The notes under the pieces were generated by a model that saw nothing but the letters and a program-made list of their open reading frames with translations, did no database searches and was not told the origin of the DNA. Of a stretch of 64,000 nt of DNA, positions 47,903 to 59,900 are shown one piece after another; position 1 is the first letter of the stretch, and every line of letters begins with the position of its first letter. The position numbers were made by a program, and so were the translations under genes. This stretch comes from Macrostomum hystrix. Its lineage: Eukaryota; Platyhelminthes; Macrostomidae. The stretch covers positions 17,364,501 to 17,428,500 of the forward strand of contig CATNEN010000001.1 of NCBI GenBank assembly GCA_950097015.1. Direction: 5' to 3'.

Positions 47903-48160
47903 GGGTGGTGAGTGGCAGAGCGGTTAACGCGTTTCGCCTCTCGCACCAAGGTCCCTGAGCTCGATTCCGCGGCGAGACCACATTCATTTGTGTCCTGGGA
48001 GGCTTGTCGTGCAATTTACAGCGAAAACTGACTGACGCTGAGAAATTCAGGGCACTTGTGAGTGTGTGAGTGTGTGCCTGCGTACAGTATCTGTGTGAGT
48101 GTGTGCTCAACTGCCTCCTCGCTGGCTGCGGGTCTAGTGTTACCAAATGATGTAGTGCCT
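47903..48160 (+). repeat. tRNA-derived SINE (copy 3)
   Basis: The head looks like a tRNA gene: box A-like 'GTGGCAGAGCGG' (47912-47923) and box B-like 'AGCTCGATTCC' (47958-47968), the spacing of a Leu/Ser-type tRNA. The body follows with 'gcttgtcgtgcaattt', 'cagggcacttgtgagtgtgt' and the end 'ctggctgcgggtctagtgtt'. It lies upstream of the TRIM exons. Confidence 0.85.
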
Positions 48161-48429
48161 ACAGCTTTTCCATAAATGTCTATATTTTAGGAAGGTTAGA
48201 ATTAAAAGATCTTGAATTTTGTAATAAAAGTTGTTTTAAAATTGTACTTTAAACTCACTTTGATTTCTGAACGCGAACCGACTAGAAATGCTGGACATTC
48301 TTTAAAATAGGCTAGTCTGAGATGCCAATGCAGTTAATCATTGATAGCCTAACGAAATTATTCAATAGAATATTGTTGCTGATTAAGCAATAAAAGTCCT
48401 GGTCGGGAAGGTTGAAAAACGTTCTTACT

Positions 48430-48460
48430 GAAAGCGCCTTTTTTATAACCGCATCTGGCA
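48430..48460 (-). promoter_or_regulatory. Possible TATA-type promoter for the TRIM gene
   Basis: The minus strand reads 'gcggttataaaaaaggcgc', a TATA-like word in a GC-richer stretch (about 48430-48830). It points toward the TRIM exons, whose first coding exon is unresolved. Position and orientation are the only support. Confidence 0.25.
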
Positions 48461-48597
48461 GCCCGGCCTCTTTAAACACTGCCGAACACAAGCCCTGTTT
48501 TTGTTCCCACAATACTGCACACCCACAGTTCCCAGAATCGCCCGCACATCCCTTCCCACGCACACAAGCGGCTTGCAGTCACCTCCCACCAACCCCC

Positions 48598-48771
48598 TCC
48601 CCACCGACTTTCATGATCCCTGACCGGCGAAGTGCCCGGCGGTTTCCGAAGCTCGCCAAAACGGCTTCCCTAATCGAAGATTTGTACTCGCGGGTGACGG
48701 GGAGGTTCAGCTTCAGCGGAATGTGCAACAATTTGCTGCGCTTTTTCGGGAATAAGATCCCAACGGTATGG
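48598..48771 (+). other. Possible isolated coding exon
   Basis: This GC-richer stretch stays open on the plus strand ('RRFPKLAKTASLIEDLYSRV') and is followed by a donor-like 'acg|gtatgg'. No partner exon or known domain was found. It may equally be promoter-proximal DNA of the TRIM gene. Confidence 0.2.
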
Positions 48772-49034
48772 GGAGGTGTGCAGCGATGCCGTTTTTACGA
48801 AGACGAACCAATGGGCCATCGAAGCTGAAATCCCGAAGACTAGGTCAGACAGCAAACTGTGGGCATAGAAACACTGACAGTAGGATGGAACACAGGGTGC
48901 GCTGAAGGTATAGAGCCTTTGGCATGACGTGTCAAAGGCAAACTAGTTTACTTACATGCTTCTGCCCTATGCGGTTGCCAAAATAGGAAAACTAAAGTGG
49001 ATTATTGTAGCTTTGAATGGCACTCAGTGCATGT

Positions 49035-49300
49035 TGGTTAGTGATGCTGTCGGAGACAATGTTCTTAATGCCTTCGCCTCTCGCACCGAGTTCCCTGAGC
49101 TCGATTCCGCGGCGAGGCCACATTTATTTGGGGTGCAGCCGCGGAGAGAAGGCTTGGGGGCTTGTCGTGCAATTGACGCCAATTGAGGGCCAACCTCCAA
49201 GGCACAGTGAGAGTGTACACTGCCTGGGGATAAGAAAGTCAGGGCAGGTGTACACACCTGTGTGAGTGTGTGCTCAGTGTGTCACCAACTGATGTCGTCA
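49035..49300 (+). repeat. tRNA-derived SINE (copy 4), nearly full length
   Basis: The head keeps the box B-like 'AGCTCGATTCC' and 'gcctctcgcaccgag', but the box A region is worn. The body includes 'gagggccaacctccaaggca', 'cagtgagagtgtacactgcc' and 'gtacacacctgtgtgagtgt', linking copies 2 and 3 into one family. Confidence 0.8.
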
Positions 49301-50089
49301 GTCTAGCATGTAGTATTACTGAACATCGAAATTATATTTTCACATGAATTGTGACATTCTACTCTAAGTAGCACCCTAACAATGTCAGCCATAACCAACT
49401 CAACATATTTTATCAACTGTTTCTCTGATATCTATAAAGCCATTCGTGCTAATTTCGATCGATTGCGGATCTGAGCAGGGGAAACGCGAGAGTTGAGTTC
49501 CCCCCCAGTGCCGACAAAGCCGAGTGCTCAATTTCCTCTATTTTGGCTTGTTCCTAGCCAGAATTGGTGTTGCGTAGAAATGATTTTACCACTTACATAA
49601 ACTGGAGTACTGGAGTTGTGTAAGCATGCTCAAATTATTTTGCTACAGTAATTTGTGTTGTGAAATCAACTGACTGTGATTTCACATGTACTAGCTAGAA
49701 AATTGTCAAAACTTAGCCAGAATTCCTTAGTATTACGCCATTCATTCATATTGAGATGGTTTCATTCATCGTGCAATGCTGTAATTTCAATATAATAGAT
49801 TATGACAAGCAAGATTTAAAAAAACTGTGCAATAAAACAAATTTCACGAATTGATACATTAAAAATCTAATATTTATTTTTAAAACTTTGTGATAGTCGA
49901 CTTTGGAATCAGTTTAACACATAAGACCACAAAAACAAAAAACTCGAAATATTTTTTGTTAATACCGTGTCAGATGCCTCGAGAACAAAAAGATTATTGA
50001 CACATTAAAAAATATTTATGTACTTTGTCTAAACTGAGTGATTTTATCTGGATAATTGTAAGTGCATAAAAATAGTTTTTTCCTGTTAG
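49301..50089. other. Intergenic AT-rich DNA
   Basis: Nothing recognised. Confidence 0.4.
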
Positions 50090-50765
50090 ACAAGACAGGA
50101 TTGAGTTGTGTCTAACAGGATTGAGTCGTGTCTAACAGGATTGAGTCGTGTCTAACAGGATTAAGTCGTGTCTAACAGAATTGACTTGTATCTAACAGGA
50201 TTAACTTGTATCTAACAGGATTGACTTGTATCTAACAGGATTGACTTGTATCTAACAGGATTGACTTGTATCTAACAGGATTGACTTGTATCTAACAGGA
50301 TTGACTTTTATCTAACAGGATTGAGTTGTGTCTAACAGGATTGACTTGTATCTAACAGGATTGACTTGTATCTAACAGGATTGAATTGTATCTAACAGGA
50401 TTGACTTGTATCTAACAGGATTGAGTCGTGTCTAACAGGATTGAGTCGTGTCTAACAGGATTGAGTCGTGTCTAACAGGATTGAGTCGTGTCTAACAGGA
50501 TTGAGTCGTGTCTAACAGGATTGAGTCGTGTCTAACAGGATTGATTCGTGTCTAACAGGATTGAGTCGTGTCTAACAGGATTGAGTCGTGTCTAACAGGA
50601 TTGAGTCGTGTCTAACAGGATTAAGTCGTGTCTAACAGGATTGAGTCGTGTCTAACAGGATTGAGTCGTGTCTAACAGGATTGAGTCGTGTCTAACAGGA
50701 TTGAGTCGTGTCTAACAGGATTGAGTCGTGTCTAACAGGATTGAGTCGTGTCTAGCAGGATTAGA
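50090..50765. repeat. Minisatellite, 20-bp unit, about 33 copies
   Basis: The unit is 'attgagtcgtgtctaacagg'; a middle block carries 'attgacttgtatctaacagg' instead. It ends 160 bp beyond the stop codon of the amine receptor. Confidence 0.97.
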
Positions 50766-50925
50766 TCTTGTATAGGCAAGTTGCAGTTGCCATATGAATA
50801 ATTAAGGTTGTGAGAGTTTACGAGTTACTTGTGAGACGCATAGAATGCTCAGAAATGTTACAAATGAACAAGTCCTCGGTTGCCGTGCAAGTCTCTGCTC
50901 GGTGAGCTCGGCTTGACGGGGTGTT

Positions 50926-53900
50926 CTAGCCTCGACACGTGAGCAGCTTCTTGAAAGCCAGCCGAAAGTCCTTGTTGAAGATGGTGTACAGTATGGGGTT
51001 CAAGCCGCTGTTGGCATAGCCCAGCCAGATCGCGAGCTCCTGGACCACCTCGACCACCTTGGACGCGGTGTCCTTGTCTCCAATGTCGCTGGGGGCTGGG
51101 GCGCTGGCTCCGTCGCTGGTGAGGCCGCGAATGAGGTACATCAGCGTGAACGGCATCCAGCAAACAATGAAGATCACAATGATGATCAGCATGCGGTGCG
51201 TGGCCCTCTGCTCCCGTTGATCAGCTCGCTGAATCTGCTGCTGCTGCTGATGCTGCTGGCTTTTTGACTGCTGCTGGCTGTGGTGCTGCTGATGCTTGCG
51301 AGACTGGAACAGCTGCTGCACCGACATTCGCTTCTTCCGCAGCGACCTGGAAGCTTCGTCGCAGACAGACTCGTTGCCGCAGTCATCCTTGGTTGTGATC
51401 GTGACCTCCTTGTCAACGCAGCTGCTAGTAGGGTGTAGTGCCACCGTGGTTGAGTCTTCGCCATTGTTTGTCGTGTGCTCAACTGGATTATTTTCATTGT
51501 CCTGCTGTTGCTGCTGCTGTTGCTGCTGCTGTTGCTCAGCTTTTCTCCTCTGCGAGGCCGCCACGCGCCCAATGCTGAGTCGTTTCTTCTGGTTCTGGCG
51601 CAGCACTCGAGCCCTGCGCTGGAGCACAATGAAGATGCGCGAGTACAGAATGATCATGACAATCAGGGGCAGGATGAAGCTCCCAGTGGCTGAATAGAGC
51701 ACGTAGTTCTTCTCTTTGAACAGGTCACACTGCACAATGTCGCTGGTATTGTCTGCCCGGACCAGGGATTTCTTGAACTTCTCCAGGGGGTTGATGAACC
51801 GCTTGCCGTCCCAGCCGACCAGTGGCGGCAGGCAGATGAGAGCACTCAGCAGCCAGATGAACAGCGAGTAGAAGCCAAAACGGCGCACCTTCCGCTGCTC
51901 CCGGTACCAGATTGGGAACACGGTGGCCGTGAAGCGATCGAAGGCAATCACGACCAGGCTCCAGATGGAGGCGGTGCAGTACAGGACGTCCAGGCTGAGC
52001 CACACGTTGCACACGGCGATGCCGAACACCCAGTGACCTAAATGGAAACGCTTCGAGGCATGAAAATACATGAAAACCATTTGCGCGTCAACTAACAGAA
52101 GAACTACCCCCTGACAATTATTTTGCTGCACCCGAACAGAGCAAGGCAAGCACACGAAACTCATCTTCTAAAAGATGAGGTGCGCATCTTCTGAAACAAG
52201 AATCAAGTCGCCAGCTCTTCAGACCGTCGAGATATTCAATGGTTCTGGCCGAAGGTCAGATTGTTCCAGTGTAAGAGCCAGTGTATTTCATACACCCCTA
52301 TTCACGAATTAGCACTGCGCCTCAGTGCGGCCTTGCCAGGCCTTCAAAGTTTATCAGCATGTCACCCGAATGTGCCTGCATCATCTCCGTCTTCGGTGGT
52401 CACCAAGCTTTGTCTAGACGGACTACTGGACCTTGAAGCTACAACAGGTTAAAATAGGCTGCTATGGACACCTGTGACGCGAATTTCGCCGATTTCACTG
52501 ATCAAGCCAAATATTAGGCGCAGCTCAACCACAGACACCATCGCCTAGTCTGTCAACCAATCAGTCACCACCCAACGCTGTTAGCATTCGGGCGCTGGCA
52601 AAAAATTTCATGGGGGGAGGAGGTATCCATCCTTGGTATAAAAACGGGCGGCAAAATGGCTTGGCAGTCCTACTGTTGAAGTATGCTGAATGTTCCGCTT
52701 TGATGGCTCCGCTGCAACTTGTAGCAAAATGGCACAACAGTCTGACACTAGATTAGACTCACAACCCGGATCTCATGTTGCGTTTTTCATGATTAGAAAT
52801 TCCTCCCATGCGTCACAATGTGCGTCACAGCCTCGTGAAATGTAACACATTTCGGCGAAATTTCAGCTAATTAATTTTTTGTCAGAAGTCAGAAGACTAA
52901 TTAGCCTGCGAGTTCAGACTCCGAGCCTGATTCGTGTTTCATATTTCGAATTCAAATGAGCCGTCGTGGATTTTATTGACACTGGGCCCGTGACAGGAAG
53001 AGAATATGGAATCGATGATAAGGTTACATGACATGTTCTCACAAACTGAAGGATGGGTCGACAATCACCATTACGACAATCATAATCTTAATGAAAAGCT
53101 TGCGTTCCCCCAGATTAAATATGTTCCATGAATTCAAGTCAGCTTGCACTTTTACTCTGGACTGGGATCTCAATCACAGTTGTCGCGCAGAAGAATGCTG
53201 TTTTCCCGCTGACTTCGTTTTCGCTTGCGTGACGGACAGAGAAAGAATTATTCTAGAGAAAAAGAACCCTGATTTGAAATCTCGCACTGGACATGCGAAA
53301 GTTGTCATAGGGCCAGCGTATTTTGCATAATCGAATCCGGAATTGTGGCCTCGAGAGTACTTTTCAGGTCAAAAGATTTTATCCTTTCGCTGCACGGTCA
53401 GAAACAACAATAATTAATGAGAAATGCTTTCAGTTTTAGCAAAAATGCTAATTCTTTTTACAGTTTAAAATCAGTTTAAAGTGTCGGTAGATAAACAGTC
53501 GATTCCTCGAAATTCCTAGAAATTACATTGTTACATTAAAGGACACAAATGCATGCGATGCTACTCTGTTTTGCCCTGCTCAAGATACTTGCGCCCTTCA
53601 ATTTACCTCGCTCAATGATCCTATCCTGAGGCAGACTGTGTGTGCAAACTTAATACAAAAGACTAGTTACTTTCAGTACGAGCAGCAGCAGCAGCAGCAG
53701 CAGCAGCTAGGCTTTGAGCTCATCGAAAGTAAAAAATGGGGGTGGGTGTAACAAATTGCCTGCGCCTAGGCCAGTCAATGTCTCCTCTGTCTCAATGGCT
53801 TTGCCTCAAATGCTATGACAAAAGGGAAGAGAAGGGGAGGTGGATAAAGGAGTGCTCAGGAGTGTTCTCAGCGCATCTGCTTCGCAATTTTCCCCTCGCG

Positions 53901-56900
53901 ACAGTTGAAAGAGCCGGGATAGGATCGGATGGAAGAATTTCTGTTTCGCAATAATTCCGCCTCAGGAGGACAATTTCTGTGCTCAGGTGTGCTCAGGAAA
54001 AGACTAGAGATACAGCGAACTTGTTTAGCCGCTGCAAATTCGGAGCAATTATTCTCGGCAATGCTGCCATACTCGAACTGAAAACTGTTTTTTCCCGGCG
54101 AATAAAAGTCCTGCTGAAATGGGCAGCTGACAGCCCTCAGGCTGCTTATTGGCTAATATTGTTCTGGAAAAAATTGAAACGAGTATGAGGCTTACATCAC
54201 AAAGCGATATTGTTCATACCCATTATACACGAGTTAGCACTGTGCCTCAGTGCGGCCTTGCCTGGCCTTCAAAGTTTATCAGCATGTCACCCGAATGTGC
54301 CTGCATCATCTCCGTCTTCGGTGGTCACCTACCTTTATCTAGACCGACTACTGGACCTTGAAGGGCTACAACAGGTGAAAATAGGCTACTATGGACACCG
54401 TGACGCGAATTTCTCGAATTTCACTGATCAAGCCAAAATATTAGGCGCAGCTCAACCACAGACACCATCGCCTAGTCTGTCAACCAATCAGTCACCACCC
54501 AACGCTGTTAGCATTCGGGCGCTGCCAAAATATTTTACAGGCCCCCCTGGTATAAAAACGGGTGGCAAAATGACTTGATAGTCCTACTGAGAGTTCGATT
54601 TTCCCGGCTATTTAAAAACGTCATTTAATTGAGTTCACCGATTTGTTCTCAGAGCTGCATCCCGAGTCCCGGCGCAGTCGGCTCGTCTCCATCAATCGAC
54701 TCGGCCAGCGGGAGTGGCCGAGGTGAAAATAGCTAATCGAAACCCAGCTATTGCTAAAGCTCAATGATCCGTGCTCAGCTGTAGTGTTTGAGTCTACTCC
54801 AAGGTCTGACCCATCGGCTTTTGAGATCGATACCTACTAGGTCCAGTCTAGAGAGAGAAAGTGTCCGCGTGATGTGCCTGCTATGACTGCGATAATCAAT
54901 CACTATGTTGGTTGCAGCGGAAGAGATACAGAAGTTAATTGACCCTGTCTGGCTTGCCCTGCTAACAGTTGAACAATGTCCTTCATGCACAAGTGTCCAA
55001 GTGGTTGATTTCTATTCGATTCCATTAAGCTAAAAGTCTTTTCAGCGTAGTCCACGCTTTTGTCACATAAATAAAAGTCAGCTCGATATTTGTTAAGCAA
55101 AGACATAATTCTGTACATGCCAACCGAGTTTTATCGACATTCCATCGCCAGAAATTACTGAAACGTACTGGACGTAAATACCCCTCTAATCTTATGAGAT
55201 TGCCTAACCTCTATTTGTCGCTAAAACACTCGTAGTTAGTCTCAATTGAGAACAGAAATACTTCAGATGGATGGCTTGCCTGATTGCACTTGTTAATTTA
55301 CTATCTCGGCCCATTAGGCATTGGAATGGTCAAGTCAATAAAATAGGCACATCTTTTCCACTAAACTATTCTGCTTATAATTTTCCAACTCACACACAAG
55401 TACTCAGATCATGTTGACGGCTGTGACAGACAAGTACTCAGATCATGTTGACAGCTGTGACAGACAAGTACTCAGATCATGTTGACAGCTGTGACACACA
55501 AGTACTCAGATCATGTTGACGGCTGTGACATACAAGTACTCAGATCATGTTGACAGCTGTGACAGACAAGCCTTCAGATCATCATGACGGATGTGACAGA
55601 CAAGCCTTCAGATCATCATGACGGATGTGACAGACAAGCCTTCAGATCATCATGACGGGTGACAGACAAGCCTTCAGATCATCATGACGGATGTGACAGA
55701 CAAGCCTTCAGATCATCATGACGGATGTGACAGACAAGCCTTCAGATCATCATGACGGATGTGACAGACAAGCCTTCAGATCATCATGACGGATGTGACA
55801 GACAAGCCTTCAGATCATCATGACGGATGTGACAGACAAGCCTTCAGATCATCATGACGGATGTGACAGACAAGCCTTCAGATCATCATGACGGATGTGA
55901 CAGACAAGCCTTCAGATCATCATGACGGATGTGACAGACAAGCCTTCAGATCATCATGACGGATGTGACAGACAAGCCTTCAGATCATCATGACGGATGT
56001 GACGGCCTGATCTCTTAGTGACATTACAAGCTTAGTTGTCTTGGAAGCGACTAATTGAAAATATGCGTTTATCCCAGACACACAATGTCCCAACCGTTGA
56101 AAAAATTATATTTTTTTTTTGTCGTCTTTGGTCAGACAGAAAGTACTAAGACAAGATGCGTCCGCATACAAGCGGGAAGCAACAGATATTATTTTTTAGT
56201 CCCATGAAAACTCGTCAAGCGAAAACACTCCCTAGCTGCATTGACTGCTCGCCTTGGGGGTCAGCTCAGGCTGGTTGCGCTTAGAGACCTCAAGCATGGC
56301 CCACAGCTGGTCGCTGATCGATTGCAGTTGATTTGTATGCAGCCTCGCATCTTCGCCACCTCGTTGCTACACACAACCGACAATTTGAGATGAATGCAGC
56401 AGACAAGTGATAAATTTGGTGTGTCTGTGTGAGCAGCCCTGTTGCCTTTAGGGATTTCGCCCTGAGCGAACGGAACCAGCGAATGAATGACTGCTCATTT
56501 TTCCTTTCGGGGCTCTAGAAAATTTCCTTGCTATTCATTTTCCGGGGTTAGGTGCAGCAATCAGTGACCAGCCGTGTGTGAAATGTAACCCCAGAAACAG
56601 ATGTCCGCTTCAGCTAAGACCCCTTTTGTGCTCCCTCCCCAAATCCCCAAAATCATCGTTTCTCTCTTTGCTTTGACATCTGAATCGGAGGCTATAAAGG
56701 TCTCAACTGACCCTCATTCACTGGCTTTAGTTGTGAATACGATCGCTTTGCTATTATTCATAAGAGTACAATTGGGACTAGAAAAACCTGTTTGGGTCTG
56801 TTTGGCATAATGCCAAAGCACTGTTTTGGAGCTACGGATTGACACAATGTCCAACATTCGTTGAAATCTTAAGCATGAAAGACTCACAAGAGGAGGTAAT

Positions 56901-59900
56901 AGTCCCAGTGATAAAAAATTTCTTACTTTAGCACAGGGGTCGGCAAAGTTATTAGGTAGCGGGCCAAAGAGAGAATCGTAAAAGACGACAGCAGGCCACA
57001 TTGACTGTAGAAATTAAAAATAGGGGTGATGAGGCACAGGAGGGATGAGACACGGGAGATGAGACACGGGAGATGAGACACGGGAGAGATGAGACACGGG
57101 TGAGATGAGACACGGGAGAGATGAGACACGGGAGAGATGAGACACGGGAGAGATGAGACACGGGAGAGATGAGACACGGGAGAGATCAGGCACGGGAGAG
57201 ATGAGACACGGGAGAGATGAGACACGGGAGAGATGAGACACGGGAGAGATGAGACACGGGAGAGATGAGACACGGGAGAGATGAGACACGGGAGAGATGA
57301 GACACGGGAGAGATGAGACACGGGAGAGATGAGACACGGGAGAGATGAGACATGGGAGAGATGAGACACGGGAGAGATGAGACACGGGAGAGATGAGACA
57401 CGGGAGAGATGAGACATGGGAGAGATGAGACACGGGAGAGATGAGACACGGGAGAGATGAGACATGGGAGAGATGAGACACGGGAGAGATGAGACACGGG
57501 AGAGATGAGACACGGGAGTTTCCATTGCCATTACACTTAATTTGCCATTGTAGAACTGAATGCCAATAAATAGCTATTTTTTGCTGGAGTGAAGCCCTGC
57601 CCACCCACACACACCAGTGCGAACCCAATATATTGAAGTCAGGCGGTTTCACTATTCTCAACTCCACTTGAAGTTCCCCTATATCCCCCCAATGTGAATC
57701 TCCCGGGAATCGCTCCGACCTAAACCCCTCATCGCTCAATTCGGAACAGCCAGCCAAAGCTTCCTTCTCCTTCTTCTTCTTTCGTTTGAATCCCAGATTA
57801 CTAGGGATCAGGGCTTGATTCCTTTAATCAAAGCCGATGGCTAATAGCGGGTTAAAGCCTCGACCTGCTGGCCGAAATGAGTTCGGGCGCACAGCGGCAA
57901 GTGTTATGCAAATTTGAGACAAAGAGATGAGGAACCGCGGCCGACCCGCAATGTCCGAATAGGGAACAGGCGGGATGGGAGATGGGAGATGGCGAGTCAG
58001 CCGAGTGTCCACTCCGAGTTGGCAAACAGATCGAAAGGAACACCACTTATTTTTCAAGTTACTTCTTTTGCCAAGCCGCGCCCACCCATCGATCGATCTG
58101 GTCCGAAGTGGCAAGTGGGAGGAGCTATTTTTAGCGCCGCATGGGGATTTCTAAATCCGGGTGGGGATCTGTGGCATCCCCCCGCCTCCCACATACAGGA
58201 AATAAATATGGTGCCACTGTTTTACTGCTCGATTGGCGGGAAAGTTAACTCTTTGTAATTATTCAAAATTACATTCATCCCATAATCCCATAATCACATT
58301 TTCAATCCCATAATCCCATTTTCAATTCCATAATCCCATTCCCAATCCCATAATCCCATTCTAAATTGCATAATCCCATTCCCAATCCCATAATCCTATT
58401 CTAAATCCCATTACCCCATTCTAAATCCCATTATTCCATTCTAAATCCCATAACCCCATTCTCGATCCCATAATCCTATTCTAAATCCCATAATCCCATT
58501 CCCAACATAATCCCATTCTCAATCCCATAATCCCATTCTCAATCCTATAATCCCATTCTAAATCTTATAATCCCATTCTAAATCCCATAATCCCATTCTC
58601 AATCTCATAATCCCATTCTAAATTCCATAATCCCATTCTAAATCCCATTATTCCATTCTAAATCCCATAACCCCATTCTAAATCCCATAATCCCATTCTC
58701 AATCCTATAATCCCATTCTAAATCCCATAATCCCATTTTAAATCCCTATAATCCCATTCTCAATATCAAAATCCCATTTTCAGTCCCATAATCGCATTCC
58801 AAATCTAATAATCCCAATCGAAATCCCTAAACGCCAGTTGAAATCCCATAATCCCATTATTAATCTTAAAATCACATTCAAAGCTCAACTATCCCTCTTC
58901 GAATCCTAACAACTCGTTCTATATTTGAGAATAATTTTCTAAATTCAGTGTCCCTTCTCGCACGCTAAATTCAACTTTAATTCTGAAATCGCAGATTTAA
59001 TTGTCGTGAAGAATAAAATTCGCAGCAATTTCTTGAATTCTTCACCGATTCATTGAAACTCCATTGGCGCATGGCACAATTTCCTGTAATTTTAAGCATC
59101 ATTCTTTCAGTTTAGTTGTCATAAAGGGCAGAGCTCAATAAATAGATAAATCAACTTACTTCCTGTTCATTGCTTTTTCAAAGAATAAGAAATTTAACAA
59201 CCTATCTTTTAGAACTTGTCACATTGAAAAAGATACTCTACTTGTCACTCACCAATTCATTCGGTCTGTCACTCACCAGTTCACTCTGTCAGTCACTCAC
59301 CAGTTCATTCTTTCAGTCACTCACCAGTTCATTCTGTCAGTCACTCACCAGTTCATTCTGTCAGTCACTCACCAGTTCATTCTGTCAGTCACTCACCAGT
59401 TCACTCTGTCAGTCACTCACCAGTTCATTCGGTCAGTCACTCACCAGTTCATTCGGTCAGTCATTCACCAGTTCATTCTGTCAGTCACTCACCAGTTCAC
59501 CCTGTCAGTCACTCACCAGTTCATTCTGTCCGTCACTCACCAGTTCATTTTGTCAGTCACTCACCAGTTCACTCTGTCAGTCACTCACCAGTTCATTCTG
59601 TCAGTCACTCACCAGTTCACTCTGTCAGTCACTCACCAGTTCATTCTGTCAGTCACTCACCAGTTCATTCTGTCAGTCACTCACCAGTTCATTCGGTCAG
59701 TCACTCACCAGTTCATTCGGTCAGTCACTCACCAGTTCACTCTGTCAGTCACTCACCAGTTCACACTGTCAGTCACTCACCAGTTCATTCTGTCAGTCAC
59801 TCACCAGTTCATTCTTTCAGTCACTCACCAGTTCATTCTGTCAGTCACTCACCAGTTCATTCTGTCAGTCACCCACCAGTTCATTCGGTCAGTCACTCAC

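Noticed and set aside
52038-52164. N-terminal extension of the TM3 exon to an upstream start
   Set aside because: The acceptor 'ccatttag' at 52039/52038 joins in phase with the TM1-TM2 exon; the extension reads intron and part of a dispersed repeat.
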